In this document: positions 1 to 6,250 of the stretch, one piece after another | Numbering within the stretch: position 1 is the first letter of the stretch | How the letters are laid out: every line of letters begins with the position of its first letter | Origin: SKVR01 sp037441525 | GTDB lineage: Bacteria; Bacteroidota; Bacteroidia; Bacteroidales; UBA7960 | Length of the DNA: 6,435 nt | Direction: 5' to 3' | Assembly (NCBI GenBank): GCA_037441525.1 | Contig: JBBISA010000095.1 | Location: 1-6,435, forward strand | The notes under the pieces: model-generated | What the model was told of the DNA's origin: nothing | What the model saw: the letters and a program-made list of their open reading frames with translations, nothing else | Database searches by the model: none | Program-made: the position numbers and the translations under genes

Positions 1-15
1 CTTTAAATTACTCAT
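1..15 (-). CDS. Possible first codons of a leftward gene cut by the window edge
   Basis: On the minus strand an ATG at 15-13 opens a frame reading M-S-N-L-K before the window ends. Only five codons are visible, so the product cannot be named and the reading may be chance. Slight support comes from a promoter-like arrangement upstream on the same strand, entered separately, and from a terminator at 69-107 that would separate this gene from the transposase remnant. It could equally be non-coding spacer. Confidence 0.15.
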
Positions 16-38
16 TACCAGTATTTAAAACAATAAAA

Positions 39-71
39 CAAGGATATACTTATCAGATAGTTATTAACAAA
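39..71 (-). promoter_or_regulatory. Weak Bacteroidota-type promoter candidate, leftward
   Basis: Read on the minus strand, TTTG at 71-68 is followed after 21 bases by TATCCTTG at 46-39. The Bacteroidota consensus is a -33 TTTG and a -7 TAnnTTTG; the -7 element here has one mismatch. It would start transcription about 15 bases before the ATG at 15. The upstream element lies in the T-tract of the neighbouring terminator, so it may be coincidental. Confidence 0.2.
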
Positions 72-107
72 AAAAGGCTGCATCTACTTTTGAGACAGCC
101 TCTTTTT
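69..107. terminator. Bidirectional hairpin terminator
   Basis: AGGCTG (75-80) pairs with CAGCCT (96-101) around a 15-base loop, in which TCT and AGA can add three more pairs. A T-tract (103-107) follows the stem on the plus strand. A run of seven A (69-75) gives the matching T-tract on the minus strand. It lies downstream of the minus-strand transposase remnant, so it could end leftward transcription from it. The GGCTGTCTCAAA-like wording, read on the minus strand, is also common at Bacteroidota IS ends and terminators, so an IS-derived origin is possible. Confidence 0.55.
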
Positions 108-226
108 GGTAATTCGATGAACTTAAAGGATTCTTGTTCCCCGGACAAAAATTATAATTTTAATTTTTTCCAGTAAATTGGGTAGTCGATGATTAATAGT
201 AAGCGAAAATTTTAAATGGATGAAAA

Positions 227-239
227 GCTCCATAGGAGC
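227..239. repeat. REP-like palindrome, copy A
   Basis: GCTCCATAGGAGC is a perfect 5-bp inverted repeat with a 3-base loop. It differs from copy B at 281-293 by one loop base and begins 54 bases away from it. It lies just beyond the 3' end of the transposase remnant. Small palindromes in such a position are what is expected of REP sequences served by RAYT-type Y1 transposases; that link is inferred from context. Confidence 0.55.
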
Positions 240-257
240 GTGATGGCAAAAGAATGA

Positions 258-551
258 TTATTCATTAGGCCCCGTATTTAGCTCCGTAGGAGCGATACCA
301 TAATCTTCGAAAATATATTCAGTTTTATAATCAATTTGATAAGCATTTAAAAATTCAACGTATTCATCCCTGAAAGTTTTTATTTTCTGTTGGTCTTCCT
401 GATTAACAATATAATTGACAATTGTTTGGATTTGTGATTGCCCCACCGTAAAGGCCCCAAAGCCGGTTTGCCATTCAAATTTTCCCATCAACCATTTGTT
501 TTCATTGATCCATTTTGATCTGGGCTTTTCAAATTTTCTATGATACAACAT
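258..551 (-). pseudogene. C-terminal remnant of a Y1 (HUH) IS200-like / REP-associated tyrosine transposase
   Basis: The 97-codon frame carries the C-terminal half of a Y1 transposase. It shows a Bacteroidota-typical block with SKWINEN at residues 12-18 and KFEWQTGFGAFTV at 24-36. The YIVNQ motif follows at 47-51, with Y47 the candidate catalytic tyrosine and Q51 four residues on, the spacing expected in this family. An FRDEY...FL helix covers residues 60-68. Intact relatives are about 150 residues and carry the metal-binding HUH motif in the N-terminal half; that half is absent. An in-frame TGA lies directly before the ATG at 551, and the first ten or so residues do not look like the family. 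The usual HH after the tyrosine motif is replaced by QQ. The last 13 or so residues are encoded by a REP-like palindrome (copy B). The fragment is therefore probably inactive. Flanking palindromes favour a RAYT over an autonomous IS200 element. Confidence 0.75.
281..293. repeat. REP-like palindrome, copy B, inside the 3' end of the transposase remnant
   Basis: GCTCCGTAGGAGC is a perfect 5-bp inverted repeat with loop GTA, nearly identical to copy A. It is read by the remnant as part of its tail (GIAPTELN). The tail thus looks like translated repeat DNA rather than conserved transposase sequence. Confidence 0.6.
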
Positions 552-829
552 TCAATAACAAAACTTTTCTAATAGAATGGGAAGTTTCTATGTTTAATGC
601 AAACAGTCAAATTTTAACATCCTATTTTTCCCGCCAGGGATGCTGCAAACATATGTGTTTTAATTTATGGGGTACAGTAGTTTCGGTCCCTTATCATAAT
701 TCATTGTTTCCATGTTTCAAATGTAAAGATTTTTCATTTCAATTTTTCTTGCGCGGGATGATTGATGGTGGGTTAGGGACTGGGTCATTATTTATAATAT
801 TTTCATACCCCAACCTGAAAAACAATTCC
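552..829. other. Spacer without a supportable gene, between transposase remnant and tetR promoter
   Basis: Neither strand shows a frame with recognisable protein features. The long plus-strand frame overlapping this stretch is cysteine- and phenylalanine-rich and runs into tetR out of frame, so it is not credible. On the minus strand, where the missing transposase N-terminus would lie, I see no HUH-type sequence, only stops. One small palindrome, TCCCGCCAGGGA at 629-640 (4-bp arms), resembles the cores of Bacteroidota REP-like repeats and may be a decayed third copy. A gapped inverted repeat, GGTTAGGG (771-778) with CCCCAACC (808-815), lies upstream of the tetR promoter and has no clear role. 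Confidence 0.5.
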
Positions 830-837
830 TACATTTG
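830..837 (+). promoter_or_regulatory. -7 element of the tetR (operon) promoter
   Basis: TACATTTG matches the Bacteroidota -7 consensus TAnnTTTG exactly and lies 33 bases before the ATG at 871. It would give a 5' leader of roughly 25-30 bases. No good -33 TTTG is found at the usual distance, so the promoter may be weak or regulated. The element overlaps one copy of the candidate operator palindrome (833-845). Confidence 0.5.
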
Positions 838-845
838 TACCGAAA
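833..845. promoter_or_regulatory. Candidate TetR operator, copy 1 (tetR promoter)
   Basis: ATTTGTACCGAAA matches 11 of 13 bases of the perfect palindrome at 1457-1469. It overlaps the -7 element, so a bound repressor would block transcription from here. The assignment is inferred from similarity and position only. Confidence 0.3.
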
Positions 846-870
846 AACAAAAACAGTTCAAAGAATCAAT

Positions 871-1452
871 ATGGGTTACGAAGCAACACGCGAATCGATA
901 CTTGTGGTGGCCGACAGGCTTTTCAGCCGGTTTGGTTTCCATAAAACATCCATGGACGAGATTGCACGCATTGCCCGCAAAGCCAAAGGTTCGCTCTATT
1001 ATCATTTTGCCAGTAAGGAAGATTTGTTCCGGGAAGTGGTTTCAAAGGAATTCGACGCACTAAAGGAAGCCCTTCTTGCTGTGGTGAATGATCAGTCGCT
1101 TACTCCTGGCGAAAAGTTTAAAAAGTATCTCCTGAACCGTATGGAAATACTTGCCAATGCAAAAAACTACCACGAAACCCTGCAGGCCGATTTCTACGAG
1201 CACTTCGCATTTCTTGATGAACTCAGGTCGGACCTTACCCTCTGGGAGAAGGAGCAGTTTAGCCGGATTATCAATGAAGGCATTGATAAGGGCGAAATTC
1301 TGGCAGGGATTAACCTTGAAGTAGCAATGGATATTTTTCTGCTGGTATTGCGCAGTATCGAGATTCCTTTTTTTATCCAAAACAAGTATGAACAATACAA
1401 CCCCCATTTCGGACAATTGATAGATATTCTTCTCAAGGGGGTGGCAAAGTAA
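871..1452 (+). CDS. TetR/AcrR-family transcriptional regulator
   Basis: This is a 193-residue DNA-binding regulator, a normal TetR length. The N-terminal helix-turn-helix domain spans about residues 6-53: helix 1 with ILVVADRLFSRFG (10-22), then the HTH with TSMDEIARIARKAKGSLYYHF (26-46) and the family hallmark YYHFASKEDLF (43-53). The C-terminal two-thirds is helical and variable, as expected for the ligand-binding and dimer domain; its inducer is unknown. The start is the ATG at 871. An upstream in-frame TTG at 835 is unlikely because it lies inside the -7 promoter element. The gene is the first of a rightward cluster and ends 61 bases before the RND exporter. TetR proteins beside exporters are usually local repressors whose ligand is an exported or related molecule. 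That role is inferred here, supported by a palindrome present before both genes. Confidence 0.9.
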   Translation: MGYEATRESILVVADRLFSRFGFHKTSMDEIARIARKAKGSLYYHFASKEDLFREVVSKEFDALKEALLAVVNDQSLTPGEKFKKYLLNRMEILANAKNYHETLQADFYEHFAFLDELRSDLTLWEKEQFSRIINEGIDKGEILAGINLEVAMDIFLLVLRSIEIPFFIQNKYEQYNPHFGQLIDILLKGVAK

Positions 1453-1456
1453 TTTT

Positions 1457-1469
1457 TTTTGTACCAAAA
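1457..1469. promoter_or_regulatory. Candidate TetR operator, copy 2 (between tetR and the RND gene)
   Basis: TTTTGTACCAAAA is a perfect inverted repeat with 5-bp arms (TTTTG/CAAAA) around TAC, located five bases after the tetR stop codon. A near-copy covers the tetR promoter. The arms are A/T-rich and preceded by a longer T-run, so chance is not excluded. No convincing TAnnTTTG promoter lies beside it, and the RND gene may simply be co-transcribed from the tetR promoter. Confidence 0.3.
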
Positions 1470-1513
1470 CTGACTATAAAACAATAAAAGTTTAAAAATA
1501 ACAAGTTGAAAAA

Positions 1514-3757
1514 GTGAATAAATTGACAGACAGCATTTTAAAATACCGATTAGCGGTAATGATTGCCATTATTTCGATGACCTTGTTCTTCCTGTATCAG
1601 ATAAAAGACATCCGCATCAACTCCGACTTTATCAATTCTTTGCCCGACGATGATCCCATTGCGCTTGAGTACAAGGCGCTCAGCAAAAAGTATCGTGGCA
1701 CAGATATGTCGATGATTATTTTACAGGCTCCCGACATTTACACCCCCAATGTAATTGCCGATATTAAAAGTATTACAGATACCCTTCGCATTATTCCCGG
1801 GATAACAACAGTAACAAGCCTTACCAATATTATCTATATTGAATCCGATTCGCTGGGAATAGAAGTGGGAAGGCTTATAGATGATTATGACTTGCCCGAA
1901 ACACCTGCTGATATTGAATTCCTTAAAGAACGTATTAGCCGTAAGGATATGTACAAAGGGTCAATTGTGTCGGAAGATGGCACCGCTACCATTATAATGT
2001 TTACCCTCGATGGAGAGAGCGACCACCAGGATGTAATCAAAGATGTGAAATCGAGGATCGAAAGTATGCAATTACCCCACGATATTCTTTTTGGTGGAAT
2101 GCCCGTATTACTACATGATATCTCTGACCTGATCCTGATGGATATACGCTGGCTGATACCTCTGGTAGCCATTATACTCCTTGTAATTTTATTTTTAAGT
2201 TTCAGATCGGTGCGCGGTACAATACTCCCCATTATTTCAGTGGCCATATCAAGCATCTGGACGGTGGGAGTAATGGCCCTGCTCAATTACGATATTACCC
2301 TTGTCAGCGGCAACATTCCGGTTGTATTGTTTGCTGTGGGCAGCGCCTATGCCATCCACGTTATCAACCATGCAAGGGCAGTTCAGGGCAGGAGTTTTCC
2401 TGAGGTACTGAAGAGTTCGTTGAGGTACCTGATACTGCCTGTTTTCCTATCCTCATTAACTACCGTTTTGGGTTTTGTAGCCTTTGTTTTCGGTTCTTAC
2501 CTGACCATGATAAAGGATTTCGGAATTTTCTCGGCCCTTGGAACATTTTTTTCTTTTGTAATGGCAATAACCCTTGTCCCGGTAATTTTGTCGTGGTTCC
2601 CACCCAAATCTGCCGGCAATGAACAAAAGGCCGCTGCACCCGGAATTCTTGAAAGATTCGCACTCATCCCCCTGAAGAATTTGTTGTTTAAACACCCTCG
2701 CATTATCCTCGCCTTCTGGATCATTTTGCTGGTGGCCGGGTTTGCGAGCTCATTCACACTGATCAGGAATACCAATATTGCCGCCTATTTTAAACCTGGC
2801 AATGCTACACGGGTATCAGAAAACATACTTCAGGAGAAGTTTGGCGGCTCATCGCCCATTTACATCCGCTTTGCAGCCGATATGCAAGACCCCGAAGTAT
2901 TACAACAAATGAGAAATACCGAGGAATTTATCAGGAAAAGCCCGTGGGTGTCGGTTTCCACCTCAGTGGCTGGGCTGGTGGAAGAACTAAACGATGCCAT
3001 GGGAGAGGGGCGGCAGATTCCCGAAGACCGCGCAAGGATAGAGCAGCTCTGGTTCTTGCTGGATGGGCAGGAGGTTATGGATCAGCTTGTTGCCGATGAT
3101 CTGCAGGAAGGGATTATACAATCGCGGTTTGCCTCTATCAGTTCTACCGAAACTGATATTTTCCTCGGTGAACTCAGAGATTATACTGCCAGCATTGAAA
3201 CCGACAATATGAAAATTTCGGTAAATGGAATGCCAGCAGTATACCAGCAAATGGATAGAAGTCTGGTAAACAGCCAGATGAGTAGTATTGCCATTGCAGT
3301 GGTATTTGTACTTATATTGGTGGCCATATCGCTGCAGTCGTTGCGGCTGGGCATTTTCGGGATTATTCCACTTATTGCCACCATTGTTATGTTGTTCGGA
3401 TTTATGGGCATCACAGGGATACCCATAGACCTTGCCACTGTATTGGTGGCAAGTGTGGCACTGGGTATTGGTATCGATTATTCCATTCACGTTATTTCAG
3501 CCTGGAACCATTATCTAAACCAGACGGGCAACCTTGGCGATGCCATGGAAAAAACCATAATGATCACCGGTAAAAGTATCTTCATCAATATTGTGGCAGT
3601 AGCATCAGGGTTTTCGGTGCTGTTGTTCTCACAAATCGTCCCTATGCAGTTTTTCGGTTTACTGGTGGCCATTTCCATGTTCAGCTCAGGCATTGGATCT
3701 CTTACCCTGCTTCCCGTTATTCTTATCATCGATCATAAACGACGTCTCAAACCTTAA
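1514..3757 (+). CDS. RND-superfamily exporter, MMPL type (COG1033-like)
   Basis: This 747-residue inner-membrane pump shows the duplicated RND layout. TM1 is at about 13-29, followed by a large periplasmic loop (about 31-210), then a five-helix bundle (about 213-361). The second half repeats this: a helix at about 396-416, a periplasmic loop (about 417-588) and a final bundle (about 590-740). The length is typical of single-chain MMPL-type exporters and shorter than the roughly 1,000 residues of AcrB-type drug pumps. The second half carries GIGIDYSIHV (651-660), whose Asp655 is the likely proton-relay residue. The matching first-half site reads VGSAYAIHV (275-283) and lacks the acid. Translation starts at a GTG (1514), which puts a short cytoplasmic tail before TM1; the next methionine lies inside TM1. 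It is followed by LolA-like and outer-membrane barrel genes, so an envelope-spanning export of lipid or another hydrophobic substrate is inferred. The substrate is unknown. Confidence 0.92.
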   Translation: MNKLTDSILKYRLAVMIAIISMTLFFLYQIKDIRINSDFINSLPDDDPIALEYKALSKKYRGTDMSMIILQAPDIYTPNVIADIKSITDTLRIIPGITTVTSLTNIIYIESDSLGIEVGRLIDDYDLPETPADIEFLKERISRKDMYKGSIVSEDGTATIIMFTLDGESDHQDVIKDVKSRIESMQLPHDILFGGMPVLLHDISDLILMDIRWLIPLVAIILLVILFLSFRSVRGTILPIISVAISSIWTVGVMALLNYDITLVSGNIPVVLFAVGSAYAIHVINHARAVQGRSFPEVLKSSLRYLILPVFLSSLTTVLGFVAFVFGSYLTMIKDFGIFSALGTFFSFVMAITLVPVILSWFPPKSAGNEQKAAAPGILERFALIPLKNLLFKHPRIILAFWIILLVAGFASSFTLIRNTNIAAYFKPGNATRVSENILQEKFGGSSPIYIRFAADMQDPEVLQQMRNTEEFIRKSPWVSVSTSVAGLVEELNDAMGEGRQIPEDRARIEQLWFLLDGQEVMDQLVADDLQEGIIQSRFASISSTETDIFLGELRDYTASIETDNMKISVNGMPAVYQQMDRSLVNSQMSSIAIAVVFVLILVAISLQSLRLGIFGIIPLIATIVMLFGFMGITGIPIDLATVLVASVALGIGIDYSIHVISAWNHYLNQTGNLGDAMEKTIMITGKSIFINIVAVASGFSVLLFSQIVPMQFFGLLVAISMFSSGIGSLTLLPVILIIDHKRRLKP

Positions 3758-3808
3758 TTCCAATAGTGAAAAACCTTGCAGATAAAAGCAACTCAAAAAA
3801 CCAATGAT

Positions 3809-3879
3809 CATAATCAATCAAAATTATCTGTGCAATCCGCGTTCCTTCAATCATAATCATCACCGTAATGTGCGTTCCT
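3809..3879. repeat. Two imperfect tandem repeats in the leader before the LolA-like gene
   Basis: Two units both begin CATAATCA and end GCGTTCCT: 3809-3846 (38 bases) and 3852-3879 (28 bases), with diverged centres. They fill much of the 170-base gap between the RND and LolA-like genes, the longest spacer inside the cluster. The wording (ATCTGTGCAATCCGCGTTCC) resembles dispersed intergenic repeats I associate with Bacteroidota genomes; this is recollection of style, not a database match. A weak -7-like TATCTGTG (3825-3832, one mismatch) lies within unit 1, so an internal promoter is possible but unproven. Confidence 0.4.
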
Positions 3880-3927
3880 GAAAAAAATTCAAATTATCAA
3901 CCAAAATTTATTAAAACCCTTATTAGT

Positions 3928-4656
3928 ATGAAAACAAAAATTGTATTATTAGTGATGGCTCTGATGCCCTTTTTTATCCCTGTTGTCAAAGGTCAGGATG
4001 CTGCCACCATTCTTAAAAAAATGGACGATGTGATGTACTCTTCCCGCGATATGGTTGCCAGAAACCGCATTACCCTTATCGATCGCAATGGCCGCGAAGA
4101 AATACGCGAAGCCCTTGTGATGCAAAAAGGGAATGACAAACGGATCATGCGTTTCACGGCACCGGCATCGCAGGCGGGTATTTCTGTGCTTTCACTTCCC
4201 AACGATGTTATTTACCTCTACCTGCCCGCTTTTGGCCGTGAACGAAGGATTGCCTCCAGCGCCAAAAACCAGAATTTTGCCGGTACCGATTTTTCGTACG
4301 ACGACATGGAATCGGTGGTCTTTTCTCAAAAGTATACACCCAAACTTCTGAGCGAAGGGCCACAGGTTTTTGTACTCGAACTAACACCCAAAGAAAGGTC
4401 GGATTATTCAAAGCTCATTGTACATGTTAATAAAACCCACTTTTACCCTGAGTTAATGGAATTCTACGACCGTGGAAACACTAAGGTTAAGGAAGCCAAA
4501 TATGTATTCAAAAAGGTTGGAACCTACTTCAATGCATCGGAAATAGAGATGGCCGACCTGCGAAAAAACCATCGTACCCGTATGGAAATGTTTGATGTGA
4601 AATACGATACCGGCCTTAGCGATGATGAGTTTACAGTAAGGAAGCTCATCCAATAA
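3928..4656 (+). CDS. LolA-like periplasmic protein (outer membrane lipoprotein-sorting protein family)
   Basis: This 242-residue exported protein begins with a Sec signal peptide (residues 1-22: MKTK, a hydrophobic core LLVMALMPFFIPVV, cleavage near KG|QD). The mature part matches the LolA_like (PF17131-type) family. It has RFTAPASQAGISVLSL (75-90), YLPAFGRERRI (98-108) and the hallmark GTDFSYDDME (119-128), followed by alternating beta-strands to the C-terminus. Proteins of this fold form an open half-barrel that holds acyl chains. No lipobox cysteine is present, so it should be soluble in the periplasm. The ATG at 3928 is chosen because it gives a clean signal peptide; the in-frame ATG at 3868 would put 20 polar residues before it and lies inside a repeat unit. 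It sits between an RND exporter and an outer-membrane barrel, which suggests a shuttle between them rather than general lipoprotein sorting by the true LolA. That function is inferred. Confidence 0.88.
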   Translation: MKTKIVLLVMALMPFFIPVVKGQDAATILKKMDDVMYSSRDMVARNRITLIDRNGREEIREALVMQKGNDKRIMRFTAPASQAGISVLSLPNDVIYLYLPAFGRERRIASSAKNQNFAGTDFSYDDMESVVFSQKYTPKLLSEGPQVFVLELTPKERSDYSKLIVHVNKTHFYPELMEFYDRGNTKVKEAKYVFKKVGTYFNASEIEMADLRKNHRTRMEMFDVKYDTGLSDDEFTVRKLIQ

Positions 4657-4697
4657 CTCAACAACATGCAATCAGGAAACCTATAATTCTACGAGTC

Positions 4698-6065
4698 ATG
4701 AGAAAAAACCTAATTTCCGGATTTACTTTGACAATGCTTCTGGCGTTACAATCCTTTACAATAAATGCCCAGGACGATAAACTTTCCATTTCGGGAAGTT
4801 TGCTTACCAATCAGCGCCTGCGCATGCAGTATGGCAACGATTGGATTTGGAACGAAAACCGACTGAACCTGAACCTTGACAAGCGGGTAAGCAACAATAC
4901 CAGGTTCTACAGTGAAATATGGCTGCGAAACCTCGGTTTACCAGATATTTCCAAAACAGCTCACCTTTACAACAAGGGAATTGTGGACCCGCTGCAATGG
5001 GAGATAAGGCAGGCGTGGGTAAGGTTCGACGATGTTTTAACTCCTGGTCTTGATCTTACCTTTGGACGTCAGCCTATTGCCTGGGGCACTGCCGACAGGT
5101 TCAATCCCACCAACACCCTCGACGCAGCCGATCTAGAAGACCTGCTCGATTTTGGCCGCCGTCGGGCTACCGATGCCCTTTCACTGCGTTATCAACTGGG
5201 TTCTGATTTTTCGCTTCAGGGAGTGGTAAGTCCATTTTTCCGTCCTGCCAATCTGCCGGTTGGGGTTCTATCAAATGCATTGAACCCTGAGTTTTCATTG
5301 CCTGCAGGTATGGTAATCAGGCAATTATCTGATACCTTGATTTTGCCACGAAAAAACCTGAAGGAAAGTCTGACTGCCGGAGCAAGGTTTAAAGGTTTTG
5401 TGAGTAGTGTCGATTTTTCGGTCAGTTATGCCTTGGGTTATGAAGGGATACCTTTCAATACACGCAACTCAATATCTGCTGTTGATTTTACAGGGGGCGT
5501 TGCCGTGCGTTCTGAAGCATCATTCCTGCGCACCCATACCATTGGGGCCGACATGAGCACAAGTATAGCGGGTATTGGTTTCTGGGCCGAAGGTGCCTTG
5601 AGCATAGCCGCCGAAGATGTTGTTCTGCGAACCGATTTGTCAGCTTTCAGTATTCCGCTTCAGGAGCAGATCCTGATTGCAAAAAGCAAACCCTGGTTCA
5701 AATTTGTTGTAGGCGGAGATTATCATTTTGCCGATGGGTCGTATCTCAATCTCCAGTATTTGCATGGATTTTTGCATGAAAGGGGGCCCAAAGAACTCAA
5801 CGACTACTTCTTTGTGCGCTACGACAAGAAGTTCTTTAACGAAAAACTCACCGTATCGCCCGTGAGCGGTGCAGTGGTTATACCCGACTGGAACAACATT
5901 GGCACTGTTTATTCGTGGATGTATATGCCTGAAGTTACCTGGAAGGTGGTTCCCGATGCCGAGGTAGGTGTTTCGACCCTGTTTATTGATGGCAAGGGTG
6001 CGGGGATGTTTTCCCAACTCAGGGATTTTGACATGATGATGATAAAGCTCAGGTATAATTTCTGA
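4698..6065 (+). CDS. Outer-membrane beta-barrel protein (DUF1302/alginate-export-like)
   Basis: This 455-residue protein has a signal peptide (residues 1-24, hydrophobic core FTLTMLLALQSF, cleavage INA|QD). The mature chain is rich in alternating beta-strand patterns and ends in KLRYNF, the terminal aromatic expected of barrels assembled by the BAM machinery. The segment FGRQPIAWGTADRFNPTNTLD (122-142) followed by DFGRRRATDALSLRY (151-165) resembles the G-R-Q-x-x-x-W-G...NP signature of DUF1302-like and related porin families. The exact family is less certain than the barrel fold. The ATG lies 41 bases after the LolA-like stop and a terminator follows the gene, so it is probably the last gene of the operon. 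By context it would be the outer-membrane receptor or exit point for cargo delivered by the LolA-like carrier; this is inferred. Confidence 0.82.
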   Translation: MRKNLISGFTLTMLLALQSFTINAQDDKLSISGSLLTNQRLRMQYGNDWIWNENRLNLNLDKRVSNNTRFYSEIWLRNLGLPDISKTAHLYNKGIVDPLQWEIRQAWVRFDDVLTPGLDLTFGRQPIAWGTADRFNPTNTLDAADLEDLLDFGRRRATDALSLRYQLGSDFSLQGVVSPFFRPANLPVGVLSNALNPEFSLPAGMVIRQLSDTLILPRKNLKESLTAGARFKGFVSSVDFSVSYALGYEGIPFNTRNSISAVDFTGGVAVRSEASFLRTHTIGADMSTSIAGIGFWAEGALSIAAEDVVLRTDLSAFSIPLQEQILIAKSKPWFKFVVGGDYHFADGSYLNLQYLHGFLHERGPKELNDYFFVRYDKKFFNEKLTVSPVSGAVVIPDWNNIGTVYSWMYMPEVTWKVVPDAEVGVSTLFIDGKGAGMFSQLRDFDMMMIKLRYNF

Positions 6066-6129
6066 GAAGCTAAATTATTCGTAACAGACATTGTTTAATG
6101 TGTTGATATTTTAGTCCATGTAAAGAATA

Positions 6130-6170
6130 AAAAACCGCAACCCGTTAATTAATAACTGATTGCGGTTTTT
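6130..6170. terminator. Bidirectional intrinsic terminator ending the export operon
   Basis: AAAAACCGCAA (6130-6140) pairs perfectly with TTGCGGTTTTT (6160-6170), giving an 11-bp stem with a 19-base loop. Within the loop GTTA (6144-6147) can pair with TAAC (6153-6156). The stem ends in five T on either strand, so it can act in both directions. It lies 64 bases after the barrel gene and 80 bases beyond the stop of a converging minus-strand frame, the usual place for a shared terminator. Confidence 0.85.
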
Positions 6171-6250
6171 CTTAGTCGGGGTGAGAAGACTTTTTTGATT
6201 AATGAAAATCATTGTGTTAACGTACTTGGGTGCAAAAACGGAACTAAAAT

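Noticed and set aside
771..815. Gapped inverted repeat GGTTAGGG/CCCCAACC upstream of the tetR promoter as a terminator or operator
   Set aside because: The arms are 29 bases apart with one G-T pair and no T-tract follows; the spacing does not suit a TetR dimer.
817..850. Direct repeat GAAAAACAA (817-825 and 842-850) around the tetR -7 element as a regulator site
   Set aside because: It is simple A-rich sequence of a kind common in these spacers and has no symmetry, unlike a TetR operator.
515..1063. Long plus-strand frame (182 codons) overlapping the tetR start
   Set aside because: It overlaps tetR out of frame, is rich in Cys, Phe and Trp without domain pattern, and covers the end of the transposase remnant on the opposite strand.
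1450..1460. T-run directly after the tetR stop as a terminator
   Set aside because: No stable hairpin precedes the T-run, so it is better read as part of an A/T-rich spacer within an operon.
1060..1467. Minus-strand frame opposite tetR (135 codons)
   Set aside because: It is antisense to a well-supported TetR protein and has no recognisable features.
2987..3490. Minus-strand frame opposite the RND gene (167 codons), rich in His, Cys, Tyr and Asn
   Set aside because: The composition is typical of the antisense of membrane-protein codons, and the RND reading is clear throughout.
6201..6213. Small palindrome AATGAaaaTCATT between the terminator and the right-hand gene
   Set aside because: It has a short A/T-rich stem with no T-tract and no gene start nearby; expected by chance.
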